Part shown: positions 38,289 through 46,919 of the stretch, one piece after another | Numbering within the stretch: position 1 is the stretch's first letter | Layout of the letters: the number at the start of each line of letters is the position of its first letter | NCBI RefSeq assembly: GCF_036345995.1 | Contig: NZ_CP107796.1 | Location: 7,564,001-7,628,000 of the forward strand | DNA: 64,000 nt | Direction: 5' to 3' | Source: Streptomyces sp. NBC_00557 | GTDB taxonomy: Bacteria; Actinomycetota; Actinomycetes; Streptomycetales; Streptomycetaceae | Translations under genes and position numbers: made by a program | Notes under the pieces: generated by a model | The model's input: the letters and a program-made list of their open reading frames with translations, nothing else | Database searches by the model: none | What the model was told of the DNA's origin: nothing

Positions 38289-39152
38289 TCAGCCCGCGAT
38301 GCCGTCCAGCTCGGCGACCGCCTCGTCGGGCAGCGCCAGGGACGCGGCGGCGATGTTCTCCCGCAGGTGCTCCGGCGAGGAGGTGCCGGGGATCAGCACG
38401 ATGTTCGGCGACCGGCGCAGCAGCCAGGCCAGCGCCACCTGCTGCGGCGAGGCCTCCAGCCGGGCGGCGACCTTCGCCAGCGTCTCGGACTGCAGCGGGC
38501 TGAACCCGCCGAGCGGGAAGTACGGCACGAAGGCGATGTTCCCGGCCGCCGTGCGCTCCACCAGGGCGTCGTCCCGCCGGTCGGCCAGGTTGTACAGGTT
38601 CTGCACGCACACCACCGGCGCGATCGCCAGCGCCTCGTCCAGCTGCGCGGCGGTCACCGTGCTCAGCCCCAGGTGCCGGATGAGCCCCCGCTCCCGCAGC
38701 TCCGCCAGCGCGCCGAACTGCTCGGCCAGCGGCTCGCCGTTCGGGGCGTCCACATCGCCCACCCGCAGGTTGACGACGTCCAGTGCCTCCAGGCCGAGGC
38801 TGCGCAGGTTGTCGTACACCTGGGCCTTGAGGTCCTCGGGGTGCCGGGACAGGATCCAGCTGCCGTCCGCTCCCCGGCGGGCGCCGACCTTGGTGACGAT
38901 GTGCAGCTGCTCGGGGTAGGGGTGCAGGGCCTCCCTGATCAGCTGGTTGACGACCACCGGCCCGTAGAAGTCGGCGGTGTCGATGTGCGTGATGCCCGCC
39001 TCCACCACCGCGCGGAGCACCGCCACGGCCCGGTCGCGGTCCTTCGGCGGACCGAAGACATGCGGTCCGGCCAGCTGCATCGCGCCGTACCCCACGCGGG
39101 TCAGGGTCAGGCCGCCGGCCGGGGTGACGGTGCCGCCGAGCTGTGCGCTCAT
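38289..39152 (-). CDS. Aldo/keto reductase with atypical active site
   Basis: A 287-residue NADPH-binding (alpha/beta)8 reductase. HIDTADFYGP supplies Asp and Tyr, and IVTKVGARRG the Lys. The position of the usual catalytic His reads DVVNLRVGD, without His. NADPH-binding elements include LIPGTSSPEHLRENI. It is divergent from the helix-turn-helix regulator at 39316, which may control it. Confidence 0.85.
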   Translation of the reverse strand: MSAQLGGTVTPAGGLTLTRVGYGAMQLAGPHVFGPPKDRDRAVAVLRAVVEAGITHIDTADFYGPVVVNQLIREALHPYPEQLHIVTKVGARRGADGSWILSRHPEDLKAQVYDNLRSLGLEALDVVNLRVGDVDAPNGEPLAEQFGALAELRERGLIRHLGLSTVTAAQLDEALAIAPVVCVQNLYNLADRRDDALVERTAAGNIAFVPYFPLGGFSPLQSETLAKVAARLEASPQQVALAWLLRRSPNIVLIPGTSSPEHLRENIAAASLALPDEAVAELDGIAG

Positions 39153-39315
39153 GTCGTACCTCGCAGAATTCCCACTCGAAGACGTCCGGGCCACCGCTTC
39201 CTCCGGCGGCCCCGCACTCCACCCTGCGCCTTGCACGGCCGCCGTAGCAGTGCCCCGTCGATCCTGGGACCGGCAGGGACAGTCACCGCCGGCCGGGCGG
39301 TCGTACGGTGGCTCC

Positions 39316-40191
39316 ATGGACCGATCGAACGCGCTCGGTGAATTCCTGCGCGCCCGCCGGGCGCTGGTACGGCCCGAGGACGTGGGACTGCCCGGCGGCG
39401 GCCTGCGCCGGGTGCCGGGGCTGCGCCGCGAGGAGGTCGCGATGCTCGCCGGCATCAGCTCCGACTACTACCTGCGGCTGGAGCAGGGCCGCGACCGGAA
39501 CCCGTCCGTGCAGGTCCTCGAGGCCATCGCCCGCGTGCTGCGGCTCGACGCCGCCGCCACCGCCCACCTCACCGGCCTCGCCCAGGACCGGCCCGCCCCC
39601 GGTGTACGGCCCGGGGGCCGCACCCGTGCGGTCCCGGCGAGCCTGCTGCAGCTCATCGACGGCTGGCCGCGCAACCCCGCCTACGTCCAGAACCGCTACA
39701 CCGAATGCCTGGCCGCCAACGCCCTCGCCACCGCCCTCACCCCGAACTACCGGCCCGGCGTCAACATCCTGCGGGCCGTCTTCCTCGACCCGGCCGAGCG
39801 GGAGCTGCGCCGGGACTGGGAGGACCTCACCGAGGAGGGCGTGGCCGTGCTGCGCTCCGAGGCCGGCGCGGACCCGGACGACCCGCGGCTGCGCGACCTG
39901 GTCGGCGAGCTGTCGCTGCGCAGCGAACGCTTCCGTACCCTGTGGGCCCGGCACGAGGTGCGGCCCCGCCGCGGCCGGACCAGCCGGCTGACCCATCCGC
40001 AGGTCGGCGACCTCGACCTGCAGTCGCACAAGCTGTCCGTGGACGGCACCGACGGCCTGATCCTGGTCGTGTTCCACGCCGAACCGGGCAGCCGCAGCGC
40101 CGAGCTGCTGGACATCCTCGGCAGCCTCGCCGCGCCCGCCGGCGACGGCGGCCGGACCGGCGGCCCGCAGCAGCGGATCGAGGAGCCGTAG
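39316..40191 (+). CDS. XRE/MmyB-like helix-turn-helix regulator
   Basis: A 291-residue regulator. The N-terminal HTH is RREEVAMLAGISSDYYLRLE and the C-terminal MmyB-like ligand domain begins ASLLQLIDGWPRNPAYVQNR. Proteins of this kind often sit opposite a short-chain dehydrogenase or aldo/keto reductase and control it. That fits the divergent reductase at 38289-39152. ATG has no strong Shine-Dalgarno. It is convergent with the next reductase by 8 bp. Confidence 0.87.
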   Translation: MDRSNALGEFLRARRALVRPEDVGLPGGGLRRVPGLRREEVAMLAGISSDYYLRLEQGRDRNPSVQVLEAIARVLRLDAAATAHLTGLAQDRPAPGVRPGGRTRAVPASLLQLIDGWPRNPAYVQNRYTECLAANALATALTPNYRPGVNILRAVFLDPAERELRRDWEDLTEEGVAVLRSEAGADPDDPRLRDLVGELSLRSERFRTLWARHEVRPRRGRTSRLTHPQVGDLDLQSHKLSVDGTDGLILVVFHAEPGSRSAELLDILGSLAAPAGDGGRTGGPQQRIEEP

Positions 40192-40199
40192 GGGCCGGC

Positions 40200-41030
40200 T
40201 CAGAACTCCTCGTGCGTCTCCGGGTCGCCGCCCAGCCGCCGCGGAGCACGGCGGGAGACCGCCGCCAGCTCGGCGGAGTCCAGCTCGAAGCCGAAGACGT
40301 CCAGGTTGGCGCGCTGCCGGCCCGGGTCGGCCGACTTCGGGACGGGCAGTGCGCCGAGCTGCACATGCCAGCGCAGCAGCACCTGGGCAGGCGTCACCCC
40401 GTGCGCCGCCGCGACCTCGGCGACCGCCGGGTCGTCCAGCAGGTCGCTGCCCCGGCCCAGCGGGCTCCAGCTCTCGGTGACGATGCCCTTGTCCGCGTGG
40501 AAGGCGCGCAGCTCCTCCTGCGGGAACAGCGGATGCATCTCGATCTGGTTCACCGACGGCAGCACCCCGGTCTCCTTCTCCAGCCGGGTGATGTGCTCCG
40601 GCGTGAAGTTGGAGACGCCGATCGAGCGGACCAGCCCCTCCTCGCGCAGCCTGATCATCGCCTTCCAGGAGTCGACGTACCTGCCGACCCGGGGATTGGG
40701 CCAGTGGATCAGATACAGGTCCACGTACTCCAGGCCGAGCCGCCGCCGGGACTCCTCGAAGGAGGCGAGGGTCTCCTCGTAGCCGTGGTGCCGGCCGGGC
40801 AGCTTGGTGGTCACCACCACCTCCTCGCGGGGCACGCCGCTGCCCGCCATGCCCTGCCCCACACCGGTCTCGTTGCGGTAGTTCACGGCCGTGTCCACCA
40901 GCCGGTAGCCCAGACCGAGCGCGGAGCGTACGGCCTGCTCGGCGGCGGTGTCGTCCAGGGGCCAGGTGCCGAGGCCGATGGCGGGGATCGTCGTGCCGTC
41001 GTTGAGCGTGTGCGCCGGAATGCCGTTCAC
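40200..41030 (-). CDS. Aldo/keto reductase (2,5-diketo-D-gluconate reductase-like)
   Basis: A 276-residue AKR5-type reductase with the full catalytic tetrad: RLVDTAVNYRNE (Asp, Tyr), VVTTKLPGRHHG (Lys) and LYLIHWPNPRVG (His). SADPGRQRANLDVFGFEL binds NADPH. The substrate is probably a small keto compound or aldehyde. It is divergent from the LacI regulator at 41125. Confidence 0.88.
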   Translation of the reverse strand: MNGIPAHTLNDGTTIPAIGLGTWPLDDTAAEQAVRSALGLGYRLVDTAVNYRNETGVGQGMAGSGVPREEVVVTTKLPGRHHGYEETLASFEESRRRLGLEYVDLYLIHWPNPRVGRYVDSWKAMIRLREEGLVRSIGVSNFTPEHITRLEKETGVLPSVNQIEMHPLFPQEELRAFHADKGIVTESWSPLGRGSDLLDDPAVAEVAAAHGVTPAQVLLRWHVQLGALPVPKSADPGRQRANLDVFGFELDSAELAAVSRRAPRRLGGDPETHEEF

Positions 41031-41124
41031 GATGGACCTTCCCTCGACAGTGTCGTCCTCCCAGCCTCACGGATAGGGTGAGCGGTGATCAACCGGACGG
41101 GTGGGGGAGAGGGCAGCGGACGGC

Positions 41125-42189
41125 ATGGGCGGCGGCGCGGACAGCAACGGCACGGCCGGCGGGCGGCCCACCTCGCGGGATGTCGCTCGGCTCGCGGGCG
41201 TGTCGCACACCGCCGTGTCCTTCGTCTTCAACGGCCGCGCCGAGGGCAACCTCTCGCCGGCCACCCAGGAGCGCATCCGGCAGGCGGCGGCCCAGCTCGG
41301 CTACCGGCCCGACCCGGTCGCGCGCGGCCTGCGCCGCCGCCGTACGGCGGTGATCGGGCTGGTCACCGACGAGATCGCCTCCTCCCCGTTCGCCGGCCGG
41401 CTGCTGCGCGGCGCCATGGAGACCGCCTGGGCCAGCGACCACCTGGTGATCACCGTGGACTCCGGCGGCGACCCGGCCAAGGAGGACGCGGCCGTCGCCG
41501 AGCTCCTCGACCGGCGCGTCGACGGCATCATCTACGCGGCCATGTCCCTGCGCCGGGTCCGTGTCCCCGAGGGGCTGCACCGCACGCACTCCGTGCTCGC
41601 CAACTGCCTGCCCGAGGACGACTCGCTGCCCGCCGTCATCCCGGCCGAGCGGGCCGGCGGGCGCACGGCGGCCCGGCTGCTGCTCCAGGCGGGGCACCGG
41701 CGGCTCGCCGTGGTCGGCGGGCAGGACGACATCGCCTCCGTGGAGCGGCTGCGCGGCTTCCGTGACGCCCTGCGCGCCGAGGGCGTCACCGTGCCCAGGG
41801 AGTGGGTGGTGCGCACCGGCGGCGAGATCACCAGCGGGTACGAGGGCGCCACCCGGCTCCTCGACGGCGCCGACCCGCACCGCAGGCCCACCGGCGTCTT
41901 CTGCTACAACGACCGGGTCGCGGCAGGCGCCCTGCATGCCGCGACCCGGCTCGGCATCGCCGTGCCCGGCGAGCTGTCGGTGGTCGGCTACGACGACCAG
42001 GAACACATGGCCGCGTTCCTCACCCCGGCCCTGACCACGGTCGCGCTGCCGCACCGGGCGATGGGCGAGACGGCGGCCCGGCTGCTGCTGGACGCCATCG
42101 GCACCGGCCGCACCCCGCCCGCCACGGTACGGCGGCTGGCCTGCCCCGTGGTCAGCCGCGCCTCGGTGGGACCTGCTCCCATCCCGTGA
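41125..42189 (+). CDS. LacI family transcriptional repressor of the fructan locus
   Basis: A 354-residue repressor. The DNA-binding headpiece is TSRDVARLAGVSHTAVSFVF, followed by the hinge LGYRPDPVARGLRRRRTAV. Periplasmic-binding-like core ends with GELSVVGYDDQEHMAAFLTP. ATG at 41125 and GTG at 41101 are both possible starts. It converges on the GH32-ABC operon with a 38-bp overlap of the 3' ends. It is the obvious candidate for the operators at 46806-46819 and 46890-46899. Confidence 0.88.
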   Translation: MGGGADSNGTAGGRPTSRDVARLAGVSHTAVSFVFNGRAEGNLSPATQERIRQAAAQLGYRPDPVARGLRRRRTAVIGLVTDEIASSPFAGRLLRGAMETAWASDHLVITVDSGGDPAKEDAAVAELLDRRVDGIIYAAMSLRRVRVPEGLHRTHSVLANCLPEDDSLPAVIPAERAGGRTAARLLLQAGHRRLAVVGGQDDIASVERLRGFRDALRAEGVTVPREWVVRTGGEITSGYEGATRLLDGADPHRRPTGVFCYNDRVAAGALHAATRLGIAVPGELSVVGYDDQEHMAAFLTPALTTVALPHRAMGETAARLLLDAIGTGRTPPATVRRLACPVVSRASVGPAPIP

Positions 42190-43555
42190 CCTCGGCGTCC
42201 CCGTCGACCTCCAGCTCGGCGACGTCGTCCGGGCGTCGATAGACCCGCTCGGTCACCGTCGCCCGGTCCGCGACGAACAGTTCGAGCAGCGAGCCGTCCA
42301 CCAGGACCCGGACGGTGAGGCCCGGGCCGGGCGGCACCCGCACCGTGACCGGGGCCGAGCCCTCGGCGCCCGCGCGGGGCCAGCCGGCGCGGTCCAGGAC
42401 GAGCGTGCCCGCCACCGGGTCCAGCACGACCGTCAGCGCCCGGTCCGCCGCCCGCAGCAGGGTGACGGCCGTACGACCGTGTGCGGTGACCGTGAGGTCG
42501 TACGCCGGCGGCAGCGGCACCCGGCGGCCCGGCACGGTCGTGAACGGTTCGGGTGCGCGCAGGAGTTCCAGCTCGGGGGCCGGGGCCACGCGCAGCGATC
42601 CGTCCGGATGGACGTCGACCACCCTCGGCGCGGTGAGCGTGCCAGCCCAGCCCGCCGCCAGCACCTGGGGCGTCTGCCGTGCCTCCCAGGACCAGCCCCA
42701 CATCAGGGCCCGGTCGTCGTCCTGGCGGACGGCGGGGGCGTAGAAGTCCCGGCCGTGGTCGAGCCGGCCACCGAAGCGGGTCGTGAAGACCAATCCGCCT
42801 TCGCCGTCCGTCTCCAGACGCCCCGTCAGATACCCCGTCGAGCAGGGAGCGCCGTCCCACAGGGACACCACCAGCACGTGCTCGCCGCCGCTCGTCGCGA
42901 ACAGGTGCGGGCACTCCCAGCCGGCGGCCTTGCCGCCGAACGCGTCGGCGGCGACCGGGTCGTGGCCGTTCAGCAGGACGCCGGCGAACCGCCAGTCGGT
43001 CAGGTCCTCGCAGTCGTACAGCAGCACCGACGGGGTGCCGTCGGCGTGGCCCGCGCCGACGAGCGCCCAGCGCCGGCCGGCGTGCCGGAAGACGAACGGG
43101 TCGCGGAACATCACGACGTCCAGCCCGGCGGGCGGCTCAGAGACCACGGGGTCGGGCACGGGACGCCACTCGATGAGCAGGTCGTCTGCCGGATCCGCCG
43201 CGCGCGCCAGGCAGATGGCGCCGAGACCCGTGTGCGTGCGGTCGACGCCCGTGTACACGGCCGTGGGGACGCCGTCGTCGTCGACCACGCAGCCCGACCA
43301 GCAGCCCGCCTCGTCCGGGCCGCCCGGGGTCGGGGCCAGGGCGACGGGGTGGTGCTCCCAGTGCACCAGGTCGAGGCTGGAGGCGTGCCCCCAGTGGACG
43401 TTCGCGTGCACCGGCGCGGCCGGGTTGTACTGGTAGAAGAGGTGATGGCGGCCGTGCCGGAGGAAGGGGCCGTTGGGGTCGTTGATCCAGCCCGCGGGCG
43501 GGCGGACCCGGAAGCGGGGGGCGGCCGGGTCCGGGGTGGGGCGTGCGAGGCTCAA
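42152..43555 (-). CDS. Glycoside hydrolase family 32, cytoplasmic fructosidase
   Basis: A 467-residue GH32 enzyme lacking a signal peptide. The nucleophile motif is GWINDPNGPFL, the transition-state motif FRDPFVFRH and the acid/base motif ECPHLFAT. A C-terminal beta-sandwich follows. It should cleave beta-fructosyl bonds of imported sucrose or fructo-oligosaccharides. The best start is TTG at 43555, overlapping the permease TGA (TTGA) with AGGAGT 8 bp upstream. It is the last gene of the binding protein-permease-permease-GH32 operon. Confidence 0.9.
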   Translation of the reverse strand: MSLARPTPDPAAPRFRVRPPAGWINDPNGPFLRHGRHHLFYQYNPAAPVHANVHWGHASSLDLVHWEHHPVALAPTPGGPDEAGCWSGCVVDDDGVPTAVYTGVDRTHTGLGAICLARAADPADDLLIEWRPVPDPVVSEPPAGLDVVMFRDPFVFRHAGRRWALVGAGHADGTPSVLLYDCEDLTDWRFAGVLLNGHDPVAADAFGGKAAGWECPHLFATSGGEHVLVVSLWDGAPCSTGYLTGRLETDGEGGLVFTTRFGGRLDHGRDFYAPAVRQDDDRALMWGWSWEARQTPQVLAAGWAGTLTAPRVVDVHPDGSLRVAPAPELELLRAPEPFTTVPGRRVPLPPAYDLTVTAHGRTAVTLLRAADRALTVVLDPVAGTLVLDRAGWPRAGAEGSAPVTVRVPPGPGLTVRVLVDGSLLELFVADRATVTERVYRRPDDVAELEVDGDAEVTGWEQVPPRRG

Positions 43556-44424
43556 CGGTTGACTCCTGCCGAGGTGATGCCCTCGCGCAGAGGGCGCTGG
43601 CCGACGACGAACACGGCGACGGCGGGGATCATGGAGAGGACGACACCGGCGAGGACCACGGAGATGGAGCCGGTGCCGAGATTGCCCTGCAGGGAGACCA
43701 GGCCCAGCGGGAGCGTGTAGTTCTGTCCGGAGGTCTCCAGGATCAGCGGGCGGAAGAACTCGTTCCAGTGGTAGTTGAAGGCGAGGACGCCGACGATCGC
43801 CAGGCCCGGTGCGGCCAGCGGCGCGTACACCGACCGGAAGATCCGCCAGGGCCCGGCGCCGTCCAGCATCGCGGCCTCGCCGAGGTCCTTGGGCATGCCG
43901 AGGAAGTACTGGCGCATCAGGAAGGTGCCGAACGCGGTGGGGAACGCCGGGATGATCAGCCCGAGGAGCGTGTCGGTCAGACCCATCGACTTCAGCACCA
44001 GGAACACCGGGACGATGGTGACCTGGAGGGGGACCATCATGGTCGCCAGCACCAGACCGAACAGCGGCTTCTTGAAACGGAAGTCGAGCCGGGCGAACGC
44101 GTACCCGGCGAGCCCCGCGGTGATCATCTGGCCCACGGCGATCAGAGCGGTCACCAGGGTCGAGTTGAGCGCCAGAAGCCACACGTCGATCTGGTCGAAG
44201 ACACCGCGATAGGCGGCCGTGCTCGGATGGGCCGGAATGATCTGCGGGGGCAGATCGAACGAGTCGGCCGGTGTGCGCAGGGAGGTGGAGACGGTCCAGA
44301 CCACCGGGCCGAGCGTGAGCAGGGCGCACACGGTCAGCCCGGCGATCCGCCCCCACGGCCCGAGCGCGTACCGGACGCGGCCGGCGGACAGGGGTGCTTT
44401 TCGGCTCAGGGTTGCTTGGCTCAT
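43552..44424 (-). CDS. Carbohydrate ABC transporter permease (MalG-like)
   Basis: A 290-residue membrane protein with six helices. The cytoplasmic EAA loop is LGEAAMLDGAGPWRIFRSVY and ends in LPLGLVSLQG-type periplasmic sequence. It pairs with the permease upstream (14 bp gap) to import an oligosaccharide, probably a fructan fragment given the GH32 genes. No ATPase is encoded in the operon, so a shared MsiK-type ATPase is likely to power it. Confidence 0.92.
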   Translation of the reverse strand: MSQATLSRKAPLSAGRVRYALGPWGRIAGLTVCALLTLGPVVWTVSTSLRTPADSFDLPPQIIPAHPSTAAYRGVFDQIDVWLLALNSTLVTALIAVGQMITAGLAGYAFARLDFRFKKPLFGLVLATMMVPLQVTIVPVFLVLKSMGLTDTLLGLIIPAFPTAFGTFLMRQYFLGMPKDLGEAAMLDGAGPWRIFRSVYAPLAAPGLAIVGVLAFNYHWNEFFRPLILETSGQNYTLPLGLVSLQGNLGTGSISVVLAGVVLSMIPAVAVFVVGQRPLREGITSAGVNR

Positions 44425-44438
44425 GGGGATCACCCGGC

Positions 44439-45392
44439 TCACTGGTAGTGGACGAAACGCCGGCTGAGCCGGAACTGGAGGGCGGTCACCGCCGTGATCA
44501 GCACGAAGAGCAGCACGCCCACCGCGGACGCCTCGCCGAACCGGAGCTGCTCGAAGGCCTTCTCGTAGATGACCATCACGACCGTGCGGGTGGAGTCGCC
44601 GGGCCCGCCGGCGGTGAGCACGTACGGCTGCTCGAAGACCTGCAGGGCGTTGATGATGCCGACCACCGACGCCACCAGCAGGGTGGGGGAGAGCAGCGGC
44701 AGCGTGATGGCGAGGTGCTTGCGCAGCCCGGTCGCGCCGTCGAGGGCGGCCGCCTCGTGGATCTCCTTCGGGATGTTGTTCAGCCCGCCCACGAACAGCA
44801 GGAACGAGAAACCGAACTGCTGCCAGACATAGACGATGATCACCGTGGCCATCGCGCCGTGCTCGGAGGTCAGCCAGGGCACGGGGGCGGCACCGACCAG
44901 CCCGAGCAGCCAGTTGACCACTCCGAAGTCCTGGTTGAACAGGTACTTCATCACGACCGAGATGGACGCGGCCGACAGCACGAGCGGGAAGAAGAACGCC
45001 GAGCGGAACACCGAGCGCAGCCACGTGGGCATCCGGCCGTTCAGCGTCAGCGCGAGCGACAGGGCGATCAGCAGCTGCGCGGCGACCGCGAACACCATGA
45101 AGACCAGCGTGTTGCGGAAGGACACCAGCACCGTCGAATCGGTGAACACCTCGCGGTAGTTGGCCGTTCCGGCGAAACCGGGCGAGTCGATCACGTTCCA
45201 GTGGAACAGGCTCAGCACGACCGAGCCGATGATCGGCCCGACCGTGAAGACCACGATCCCGACCACCGTCGGGGCCAGGAACAGCGCCGCGAGCAGCCGC
45301 GCGCCCCGCTCACGCGCGGGGCGCCGCACGGCCGCCGCCGGCGGCGTCGCGGCCGCCCGGGTCCGCACGGCGGGAATCCGGATGTCCGTCAT
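44439..45392 (-). CDS. Carbohydrate ABC transporter permease (MalF-like)
   Basis: A 317-residue membrane protein with a long basic N-terminus and six helices. The EAA loop is IPKEIHEAAALDGATGLRKH. GGPGDSTRTVVMVIYEKAF is typical of sugar permeases of this type. It overlaps the binding-protein gene by ATGA and is followed by the second permease. Confidence 0.92.
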   Translation of the reverse strand: MTDIRIPAVRTRAAATPPAAAVRRPARERGARLLAALFLAPTVVGIVVFTVGPIIGSVVLSLFHWNVIDSPGFAGTANYREVFTDSTVLVSFRNTLVFMVFAVAAQLLIALSLALTLNGRMPTWLRSVFRSAFFFPLVLSAASISVVMKYLFNQDFGVVNWLLGLVGAAPVPWLTSEHGAMATVIIVYVWQQFGFSFLLFVGGLNNIPKEIHEAAALDGATGLRKHLAITLPLLSPTLLVASVVGIINALQVFEQPYVLTAGGPGDSTRTVVMVIYEKAFEQLRFGEASAVGVLLFVLITAVTALQFRLSRRFVHYQ

Positions 45393-46798
45393 ACGTCACG
45401 CTCCATGGCCTTCTCCAGGTCGCCCTGCATCCGCCGCAGCGCGGGCCGGACCGAGCGCGGGCTCGCCAGGGCCGTCCCGGTGTGCTTGAGCAGCACCTGG
45501 GTGACCTCCGCGACCTGCGGCGGGGCCGGGATGGGGCCGGTGTCGGGGAACTTGTCGAGGGTGTCGTAGAAGACCCGCCAGTGCGCCGGGCCGGTCTCCC
45601 GGTACCGGGCCGCCGTCAGCATCGAGCGGCGGGCCGGGGTCGTCTGGTTGGTCGAGAACAGCTCGGTCAGGGTGTCCAGACGCGCCGAGTACTTGATGAA
45701 CTCCCACGCCGCGTCCTGTTTCTTCGACGTGCGCAGCAGCGCGTAGCCGGCCGCGCCGAACTGGTGCCGCTGGGTGCGCCGGCGCGGGAAGTACGTGACG
45801 TCGAAGGCGTCGTCGCGCATGCCGGCCAGATGCAGGCCGCCCGCCCAGAAGCCGCCGGCGGGCGTCACGCCCACCCGGCCCGTGGAGAACACGCCGATGA
45901 GGTTCTGGCCGTTGCCGCCCTCGGGCCGGGTGCACAGCCCGTCCTGGATCAGGCCGGCGAGATAGTCGTACGCCTCCTCGACCCGGGCGTCGGTGGCCTG
46001 CGGAGTCGTCCAGCGGAAGCCGCCCCCGCGCCCCTCGCGCTGCGCCGCCGGGTAGAAGGCGTCCCACAGCCAGCCGCCGCCGGGCGCCTTGGACTCGGCG
46101 AGCAGGTTGGTGCCGTTCGTGAACAGCCAGGGCACCACCCCGCCCCACAGCCGGTTCGTCCAGAAGTACGGCGTGAAATGGGAGTCGTTCGCCTTCTTCA
46201 TCCGGCGCAGCAGGGCCGTGAAGTCGTCCCGGGTCCAGTCGTCCGCGGGCAGGTCCGCACCCGAGCGTTCCAGCACCCGGGTGTTGAGGTACATGTCGGC
46301 CGCGTTGAACTCGACCGGCAGCTGGTACAGGCTGCCCTCGTACATCATCGACTCCACCAGCGAGGGGTGGACGTCGGCGAAGTACTCCCGCAGCTCCGCC
46401 GCGTCCCGCTTCACCCAGCGGTCCAGCGGCACGCCCAGGTGCCGGGCGAACAACTGCACCCCCTCGGTGGCCACATAGACCAGGTCCGGCGCGGTGCCCG
46501 CGGCGATCTGCGTGAGGATCTTGGCGAAGAAGTCCGGCCAGTCGACGGCCTGTACGGCGTTGATCCGGACCTTGATGTCGGGGTGCAGCCTGCGGAAGCC
46601 CCGGACCAGGGTGCGGACCCCGTCCGGGGAGAACGCGGAGCCCAGGGTCGCCACGACCAGCGAGCCGTCGTCGCGGCCCGGTATGTCCGCACCGGTGAGG
46701 CGGTCCCAGCTCGCGGCGGTCCCGGCGAGGGCGGCGGCCCCCGCGCCGTAGGCGCCGTACCGCAGCAGTGCGCGACGCGAGAGTGGCGAGTCGGTCAT
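45389..46798 (-). CDS. Sugar ABC transporter extracellular binding protein
   Basis: A 469-residue solute-binding protein of cluster D type. The N-terminus has a twin-arginine export signal (SRRALLRYGAYGAGAAALA) and no lipobox Cys, which is unusual for a Gram-positive binding protein. Characteristic regions are FEAGTAPDLV-like AAGTAPDLVYVATEG, YQLPVEFNAADMYLNTRVLE and TSKKQDAAWEFIKYSA. It should capture a fructo-oligosaccharide and deliver it to the two permeases. First gene of the operon, behind the operator region. Confidence 0.9.
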   Translation of the reverse strand: MTDSPLSRRALLRYGAYGAGAAALAGTAASWDRLTGADIPGRDDGSLVVATLGSAFSPDGVRTLVRGFRRLHPDIKVRINAVQAVDWPDFFAKILTQIAAGTAPDLVYVATEGVQLFARHLGVPLDRWVKRDAAELREYFADVHPSLVESMMYEGSLYQLPVEFNAADMYLNTRVLERSGADLPADDWTRDDFTALLRRMKKANDSHFTPYFWTNRLWGGVVPWLFTNGTNLLAESKAPGGGWLWDAFYPAAQREGRGGGFRWTTPQATDARVEEAYDYLAGLIQDGLCTRPEGGNGQNLIGVFSTGRVGVTPAGGFWAGGLHLAGMRDDAFDVTYFPRRRTQRHQFGAAGYALLRTSKKQDAAWEFIKYSARLDTLTELFSTNQTTPARRSMLTAARYRETGPAHWRVFYDTLDKFPDTGPIPAPPQVAEVTQVLLKHTGTALASPRSVRPALRRMQGDLEKAMERDV

Positions 46799-46805
46799 AA
46801 GGTGC

Positions 46806-46819
46806 CTAACTCGTGTTAG
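46806..46819. promoter_or_regulatory. LacI-type operator O1
   Basis: CTAAC-TCGT-GTTAG is a 5-bp inverted repeat. Read on the minus strand it shares ACGAGTTAGG with the second site at 46890-46899. It lies about +13 to +26 of the predicted start of the binding-protein operon and just before its ATG, a position suitable for blocking transcription. Confidence 0.7.
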
Positions 46820-46838
46820 CAACGGAGAGATGCCCCAG

Positions 46839-46868
46839 ATGATGAAAAGCGCGTCACGCCGCTGTCAA
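46839..46868 (-). promoter_or_regulatory. Promoter of the binding-protein operon
   Basis: On the minus strand a consensus TTGACA (46868-46863) is followed by an 18-nt spacer and CATCAT (46844-46839). Start would fall near 46832, with the LacI-type operator immediately after it. Confidence 0.6.
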
Positions 46869-46881
46869 GGTGCGGGAACAC

Positions 46882-46910
46882 TTGACCTTTAACGAGTTAG
46901 GTCCCACAGT
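46882..46910 (+). promoter_or_regulatory. Promoter of the secreted GH32 gene with operator O2 inside
   Basis: TTGACC (46882-46887), a 17-nt spacer and CACAGT (46905-46910). The palindrome TAACGAGTTA (46890-46899) lies within the spacer, so a bound repressor would exclude RNA polymerase. The predicted start is at or near the ATG at 46920, giving a leaderless or nearly leaderless mRNA. Confidence 0.6.
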
Positions 46911-46919
46911 CCTGGTGCC

